Shown one piece after another: positions 50,835-55,215 of a stretch of 55,215 nt of DNA (position 1 is the first letter of the stretch; each line of letters begins with the position of its first letter). Source of the stretch: Nitrosotalea sp. (lineage in GTDB: Archaea > Thermoproteota > Nitrososphaeria > Nitrososphaerales > Nitrosopumilaceae); contig JANWLA010000019.1 of the NCBI GenBank assembly GCA_025451075.1, positions 1 through 55,215 of the forward strand. Reading direction: 5' to 3'. The notes below the pieces were generated by a model, which saw nothing but the letters and a program-made list of their open reading frames with translations, made no database searches and was not told the DNA's origin. The position numbers and the translations under genes were made by a program.

Positions 50835-52073
50835 TTGAATTTGAAGAAAATTATCATTATTTCAATAATTGCAATATGTCTTGCCATGCCTCATAATGTA
50901 TTTTCAGTGACACCCGGTCAGACAATATCACTAGCCGCAAGCAATTCTTCATCACCAATCCAGTTCAGCAAAAAAACATTCAGCTGGACTGACCGCGTTT
51001 ACATAACAATCTATGCACCAGATTTTAACTCAGACCCAAACATGATTGATGAGATTGGAGTTACTACAGATGATAAAATTACAGTCTCTACAAGCGGTCA
51101 CAGCATACCGTATCGTTTGGTTGAGACAGGTCCAAACACAGGAATCTTTAGTGGATACGTCACACTTACTGGCGATCCTGCACTAAAGGGTACAACGGGA
51201 GTGGACGGACAGGGAACAAACCCCACAGGAATCCAGTCAACGTGCAACCCAACATGTGGTCCAACAAATGGATTTCTCCCAAGTGAGGGAACGGATGGAA
51301 TTACAGTCTCATTTGAGTACAATCGTGATCAAGTTGTCACAAATTCTGCCCCAATCAGTTGGAATGTAGGAAGTGTAGAATGGCTGCAGTCTAGCTACCC
51401 CCTTAGCAGTCAAGCAACAGTACAGATAACTGATCCAGACATGAATCTTAATCCAGATGCAATCGACAAGTTTGATACAAATGTTTGGTCAGACTCGGAT
51501 TCAGGCGGCATCAAACTTACAATGACTGAAACAGGTCCAAACACAGGAATCTTCCAGGGAACAGTATACCTCACTACAGATTTGAGATCATCTGGAAACA
51601 GGTTGCATGTAACATCAGGAGATACTGTTACTGCAGAGTATACAGATACTACACTGCCATTGCCACACTCACCGTCTGACCAGCTGCGCATTACTGCAAC
51701 AACAGTTGCAGGCACTATCATCCCTCCACTGGAACAAGTAGCTTCAAGCAATGGAAAAATTGTAGACTCGACAGGAAAAATATTGGATAAAGTTAACGTC
51801 AACCAACAGATACAAATTGTTTCAGATGTCACAAACCAAGAAGCCAAAGATCAACCATTTGCATATCTTGTTCAAGTGCAAGACAACAACGGGATTACAG
51901 TGTCGCTGTCCTGGATAACAGGGTCGATGGTTTCAAAACAAACATTGAACCTAGGCCAGTCATGGCTGCCAACTACTGCTGGAACTTATACTGCCCAAAT
52001 ATTTGTGTGGCAGAGCATAAACAATCCAAATGCACTATCTCCGCCATTGACTCTACAGATTCAGGTAAGATGA
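50835..52073 (+). CDS. secreted ETGPNTG-module surface protein
   Basis: The protein has 412 residues with a TTG start preceded by a TTTATAGT box (about 20 bp). The signal peptide is about 1-24 (ending NVFS). Two modules carry the invariant LVETGPNTGIFSG and TETGPNTGIFQG motifs (about 92-104 and 232-243), as in the 4037 product. A C-terminal beta domain (FAYLVQVQDNNGI, and WITGSMVSKQTLNLG) resembles sandwich domains. No anchor or PEFG tail. Role unknown; paralogy with the HYR protein is clear. Confidence 0.75.
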   Translation: MNLKKIIIISIIAICLAMPHNVFSVTPGQTISLAASNSSSPIQFSKKTFSWTDRVYITIYAPDFNSDPNMIDEIGVTTDDKITVSTSGHSIPYRLVETGPNTGIFSGYVTLTGDPALKGTTGVDGQGTNPTGIQSTCNPTCGPTNGFLPSEGTDGITVSFEYNRDQVVTNSAPISWNVGSVEWLQSSYPLSSQATVQITDPDMNLNPDAIDKFDTNVWSDSDSGGIKLTMTETGPNTGIFQGTVYLTTDLRSSGNRLHVTSGDTVTAEYTDTTLPLPHSPSDQLRITATTVAGTIIPPLEQVASSNGKIVDSTGKILDKVNVNQQIQIVSDVTNQEAKDQPFAYLVQVQDNNGITVSLSWITGSMVSKQTLNLGQSWLPTTAGTYTAQIFVWQSINNPNALSPPLTLQIQVR

Positions 52074-52146
52074 CAGGCCGTAAAATTATCACACTTTATC
52101 GCTTAACTGAACACCATTAAATAATTCCCAAGTGCTTCAGAGTGTG

Positions 52147-52629
52147 ATGTACCACGAGGTATTCAGAATTGTTTACTCTGATAAAAAATATCTCGTCCTA
52201 TCCATTGCCATATTTTCAGGACTGCTTTTTTCACTTGCCCTAGTGTCAGAATTTATTTTTCTCTCGCCAGTCTTTGTGTTTTATGTTCCGCCATATGCAA
52301 TTGTTGACTTTGTGTTGATTGTAGCAGTCTCGTCTTTGTCAGCAATTGTAACAAGTCTTAGCATATACCGCATACGCATCAAGGGCAATGGTTTGAAAAG
52401 ATCAGGAGTTGGTTTTCTTGGCTCCATCATTGGTGCAGGTGCAGGCGCGTGCGGTTGCAGTTCACTTGGATTTTCTGCAATATCCATTTTTGGAACTGTT
52501 GGGGGAACAGCTACTGCATTTCTTACAAATTATGAGACTCCCTTGAGGCTTGTAGCAATTGCAATTTTATGCTACACATATTATGCATCGGCAAAAGACA
52601 TCACTGCCAAGTGCAAAATCATCAAGTAA
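52147..52629 (+). CDS. membrane protein with CGCSS motif
   Basis: The protein has 160 residues from the ATG at 52147; an in-frame codon at 52132 is the longer choice. About five hydrophobic segments. Between the third and fourth is GAGAGACGCSSLGFSAIS, with Cys-x-Cys that could bind metal, followed by FGTVGGTATAFLTN. The C-terminus has a further Cys (CYTYYASAKD) and a basic tail. Not recognised with certainty; similar proteins occur in archaea with copper or sulfur metabolism, which is recollection only. Confidence 0.55.
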   Translation: MYHEVFRIVYSDKKYLVLSIAIFSGLLFSLALVSEFIFLSPVFVFYVPPYAIVDFVLIVAVSSLSAIVTSLSIYRIRIKGNGLKRSGVGFLGSIIGAGAGACGCSSLGFSAISIFGTVGGTATAFLTNYETPLRLVAIAILCYTYYASAKDITAKCKIIK

Positions 52630-52673
52630 ACTGAAAAATCTAATGCATTATATCATAAAGAGAATTTTTAGAT

Positions 52674-52955
52674 TCATGGGCTAGAACAGGTAAAATTTCC
52701 ATACTGTCCATGCAAACCTACGGCTCTTGCAACCCCTACACCAGAAGAGTCATTTTGAATTGTTAGAGAGCAGTTGGGGGCAGTAGGGTGCTTGTTGACC
52801 TGGAATTTATTTGCAAGAGCGAGTGCTGCAACAACAGACGAGTTTTCCGGATGAGCCTTGTCAAAGAAGGTATGACCTATAATTTCCGGAACTGCAACCA
52901 GCAATACAAGTATTATCGCAAATATGTTGATTGTTTTTTTACGGCTTGGATTCAA
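52674..52955 (-). CDS. small secreted or membrane-anchored protein
   Basis: The protein has 93 residues. A basic N-terminus (NPSRKKTIN) and one hydrophobic segment (about 10-27) act as signal or anchor. The rest is polar with HPENSSVVAALALANKF and two cysteines (PNCSLT, FTCSSP) that could form a disulfide. No family is recognised. Confidence 0.5.
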   Translation of the reverse strand: MNPSRKKTINIFAIILVLLVAVPEIIGHTFFDKAHPENSSVVAALALANKFQVNKHPTAPNCSLTIQNDSSGVGVARAVGLHGQYGNFTCSSP

Positions 52956-52987
52956 GATATCGTATTATTTCACAGAGATCATTATAA

Positions 52988-53698
52988 TTGTCAAGGTTAT
53001 TGCCAATTTTAGCAATTCAGTATGTGCAAGTTCTCATGTACGGTTTGAACCTTTATCAGTTGGAACTGCGTAATGGTATACCGTTGAGCAGATCTAGTGC
53101 TAGCCCAAAAAATGATACCATATCATCGTTGCACAGAAAAGCACTCAGATATCAAAAGGACGGAAGTCAGGAAGAAGCAATAGCACAGTTAGACATGGCA
53201 CTTGAGATCAAACCAAATGATGCCGAACTATTGTATGATAAAGCAATATCTCTGCAAATGTTATTACGATTTGACGATGCCATAGAATACTATAACAAGT
53301 CACTAAAGATAGATCCAAATAATTTTGGAGCACTTGTCAACAAAGGACTATGCCTTTCAAACCCCAACACCAATAGACATGAAGAGGCGCTCTTTTGTTT
53401 TGACCAAGCCCTAAGTCTATCACCAGGCGATCCAGGAGCCTTGTCACTTAGAGGATATTCACTAGACAGCATTGGAAGATATCGTGAAGCAATAGAGTGC
53501 TTTGATAAAATTCTAGAGACCCAGCCAAGGGAGGTAAACATACTGATAAACAAGGGACTTGCACTTTCGCACCTTGGCAAGCATGATGAGGCCATTGCAT
53601 ATTTTGATACAGTACTAGATTACGAGCCAGATAATTTTTTTGCAATGCAGTTAAAACAGGAATCTGCAAAAAACATGAAAAGAGACTTTATGCAATAA
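52988..53698 (+). CDS. TPR-repeat protein
   Basis: The protein has 236 residues from a TTG at 52988; an ATG at 53036 would shorten it by 16. At least five TPR units are seen from about residue 45: SLHRKALRYQKDGSQEEAIA, LLYDKAISLQMLLRFDDAIE, ALVNKGLCLSNPN, LSLRGYSLDSIGRYREAIE, and ILINKGLALSHLGKHDEAIA. No catalytic domain. It scaffolds protein partners. Related to the 7064 gene product but not collinear over its full length. Confidence 0.88.
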   Translation: MSRLLPILAIQYVQVLMYGLNLYQLELRNGIPLSRSSASPKNDTISSLHRKALRYQKDGSQEEAIAQLDMALEIKPNDAELLYDKAISLQMLLRFDDAIEYYNKSLKIDPNNFGALVNKGLCLSNPNTNRHEEALFCFDQALSLSPGDPGALSLRGYSLDSIGRYREAIECFDKILETQPREVNILINKGLALSHLGKHDEAIAYFDTVLDYEPDNFFAMQLKQESAKNMKRDFMQ

Positions 53699-53754
53699 CG
53701 GTTCAATCTTGTCACATCATGTGACTGATTAAAACATGTCACAAAAACTAGATT

Positions 53755-54186
53755 GTGTCCATACATCAGACATGGTTAAATAGCAAAAAATCAGAGTGTG
53801 CACTGTTGAACAAAAAAGATGCCCAAGAAATAGTAAAAAAAATACGGGCAATCAGCCAGTATGTCAGATTTGTAGGCGTAGTAGACAGCAAGGGAAAGAT
53901 AATGGTATATGAAAGAAGGCCAGGACACGAACCATTACTTAACATAAAAAATACGTCAGACCAATTCTCACACCTTGCAATCAAGAACCGCATGTCATCG
54001 CAGTTTAACAAACAGCTCGGAGACGTACAATTCATGTGGGAAGAAAGAGAGAAGGTTCAGACCATTTCGTTTGCAGTTGGTAAAAATACTGTCTGGGCAT
54101 CAATCGATAAAAAGGTCATCCGCTCTGAGGTACTCAGGATAGTAGACAATTGTCTACCAATCGTAAAGCAATTCTCAGAAAAGTAA
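53755..54186 (+). CDS. Roadblock/LC7-like thaumarchaeal protein
   Basis: The protein has 143 residues, GTG start. It shares layout with the 10542 product: an alpha helix (DAQEIVKKIRAISQ), then VRFVGVVDSKGKIMVYERR, a PLL loop, a helix (QFSHLAIKNRMSSQFN), and strands TISFAVGKN and TVWASIDKK. This matches a roadblock-like alpha-beta fold. It may act as a small scaffold or sensor. It follows the TPR gene by 56 bp on the same strand. Confidence 0.6.
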   Translation: MSIHQTWLNSKKSECALLNKKDAQEIVKKIRAISQYVRFVGVVDSKGKIMVYERRPGHEPLLNIKNTSDQFSHLAIKNRMSSQFNKQLGDVQFMWEEREKVQTISFAVGKNTVWASIDKKVIRSEVLRIVDNCLPIVKQFSEK

Positions 54187-54236
54187 TTCTCAGAGAGAAT
54201 CTGGAACAATAAATAACAGTGGAATCAAGAAAAATC

Positions 54237-54959
54237 ATGAATAGAATCACACCAATAACTGTGACATTTGTTGCACTCATCTTCTTTTCCACAGGTTTTG
54301 CATATGCTACAAATCATACCACTTCGATATTTTCAGGTGCACAGAGATTTGCAGACTCGAACACTTACAAAAATGCCAACTATAGTTTTTCCATCCAGCC
54401 CCCTCTTAACTGGGGAGTTTTAACCAACTTGCCACCAAACGTATCAAACAATGCAGTAGTGATATTTTCAAACAATGACAAAAGTCAGCTTGCCACATTT
54501 GGAATCTATCACAGATACATAACACCAAATGTCATTGAGGCCATAAGCAACCATACAGACAATGATGTTCTTGCCACAATAGCTCAAGAGATGACTGCAG
54601 GTAACAACAATGATTCCCAGACCATAGTGTACAATGGACTAGTGGACAGATTCAATGACGGTGTACGCGTTTCAGTCAGTTCTGCCACAAGATATACTGC
54701 TGACAACTCTACAACATTGAGTGAAAATATAATTTATTTTCTCAATAATGGAAACCAGTATACATTGGATCTGACAAGTAATTCTACCACCATTGACAAA
54801 AATTCACAATTGTTTGAAGACTCGGCAAATACATTTCTATCAAGCCAGACAAACCCAGTGCCAGAATTTTCGGTAGCACTTGCAGTATTGATAATTGGCA
54901 TGTTTTCGATCATCTTTATTTTTAGAGCAAAAGGCTTGGCAAGAATAGATCATAAATAA
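54237..54959 (+). CDS. secreted PEFG-CTERM protein with PsbP-like domain
   Basis: The protein has 240 residues from the ATG at 54237; a GTG at 54219 is also in frame. Signal peptide about 1-24 (ending GFAYA). The body has the PsbP/MOG1-like motif NYSFSIQPPLNW, several strands, and YNGLVDRFNDGVRV. The C-terminus is VPEFSVALAV plus a hydrophobic helix and a basic tail (GLARIDHK). It is probably processed by an archaeosortase. Role unknown. Confidence 0.8.
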   Translation: MNRITPITVTFVALIFFSTGFAYATNHTTSIFSGAQRFADSNTYKNANYSFSIQPPLNWGVLTNLPPNVSNNAVVIFSNNDKSQLATFGIYHRYITPNVIEAISNHTDNDVLATIAQEMTAGNNNDSQTIVYNGLVDRFNDGVRVSVSSATRYTADNSTTLSENIIYFLNNGNQYTLDLTSNSTTIDKNSQLFEDSANTFLSSQTNPVPEFSVALAVLIIGMFSIIFIFRAKGLARIDHK

Positions 54960-55099
54960 GGTTGAAAAGAAGACTTCTCACATAGTGAGACAATTGCCAC
55001 AGTACACACACTGCAGTACACGCCAGATAGACAAACATGCGACAAAGGTCTAAAAATCCTGAGTGAACAGTTATTATGTAGCATTTATCAACGAAGATC

Positions 55100-55215
55100 A
55101 TGTCAACAGAAGACAGACAAATGTTTCCTGCCACATGCGCAGACTGTAAAAAAGAAACACAGGTTCCCTTCAAACCAGCAGAAGGCAGACCAGTATATTG
55201 CAAAGAATGTTTACC
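55100..55215 (+). CDS. CxxC zinc-ribbon protein, truncated by window end
   Basis: The visible 38 residues from the ATG at 55100 contain a conserved ribbon: CADCKKETQVPFKPAEGRP then VYCKECLP. Two CxxC pairs around VPFKP match a widespread small archaeal/bacterial zinc protein family. The gene continues beyond the window, so length and other domains cannot be known. Confidence 0.75.
   Translation, partial: MSTEDRQMFPATCADCKKETQVPFKPAEGRPVYCKECL

Overview
The window looks like part of the chromosome of a low-GC Thaumarchaeota/Nitrososphaerota member, most likely Nitrosopumilales- or Nitrosotalea-like. The reasons are archaeal housekeeping genes (start of TBP at the left edge, a proteasome beta subunit beside an alpha-type paralogue), many TTG/GTG starts, leaderless promoters with a TATA box about 25 bp upstream of first genes and strong GGAGGTG sites before internal genes, secreted proteins ending in a PEF(G)-CTERM-like tail, a class III PHA synthase locus and an Amt ammonium transporter. 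No ammonia monooxygenase gene is present, so ammonia oxidation is inferred from the lineage guess only. I saw no tRNA, rRNA, CRISPR array, IS element or integrase.

Layout. 1-5 kb: tbp edge, small secreted protein, membrane-anchored beta-propeller protein, a candidate structured RNA, msrA. 4-7 kb: a MarR regulator in an operon with a secreted HYR-type protein, divergent from a secreted coiled-coil protein and a secreted START-like protein, with a three-part palindromic operator between. 7-15 kb: TPR, HAD, MscS-like channel, SWIM zinc protein, proteasome pair, regulators. 15-21 kb: metal block with a NiCoT nickel/cobalt permease, two secreted proteins (one Met-rich) and a CopC-CopD-propeller fusion. 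21-30 kb: regulators, PEFG-CTERM protein, radical SAM, SIMPL, Amt, nitroreductase, PAP2 phosphatase and several very small zinc proteins. 30.5-37.5 kb: aldehyde dehydrogenase and a polyhydroxyalkanoate (PHA) locus: an AbrB-phasin fusion, phasin, PhaC, PhaE, another phasin-like protein, alpha/beta hydrolase and patatin-type hydrolase. 37.5-45 kb: a twice-frameshifted secreted-protein pseudogene, cell-surface proteins, an HD-domain protein, a RelBE-like toxin-antitoxin pair, methyltransferase plus regulator. 45-55 kb: zinc-finger gene, a type I hammerhead ribozyme in the leader of a secreted coiled-coil protein, large FN3 and PKD-type surface proteins, an orphan phasin-like protein, TPR and Roadblock-like proteins, and a truncated zinc ribbon gene at the right edge.

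How it fits together. The PHA locus has synthase (PhaC/PhaE), granule proteins, a likely self-binding AbrB-type regulator and candidate depolymerases. The metal block pairs periplasmic-type copper binding (mature N-terminal His of CopC, Met-rich protein) with membrane transport. The most striking element is the hammerhead ribozyme at 45609-45654. Its predicted cleavage site lies 30 nt upstream of the AUG and just 5' of a strong ribosome binding site. The coiled-coil gene behind it has a paralogue at 5834 that lies behind a MarR-type operator, so two related surface proteins seem to be controlled in entirely different ways.
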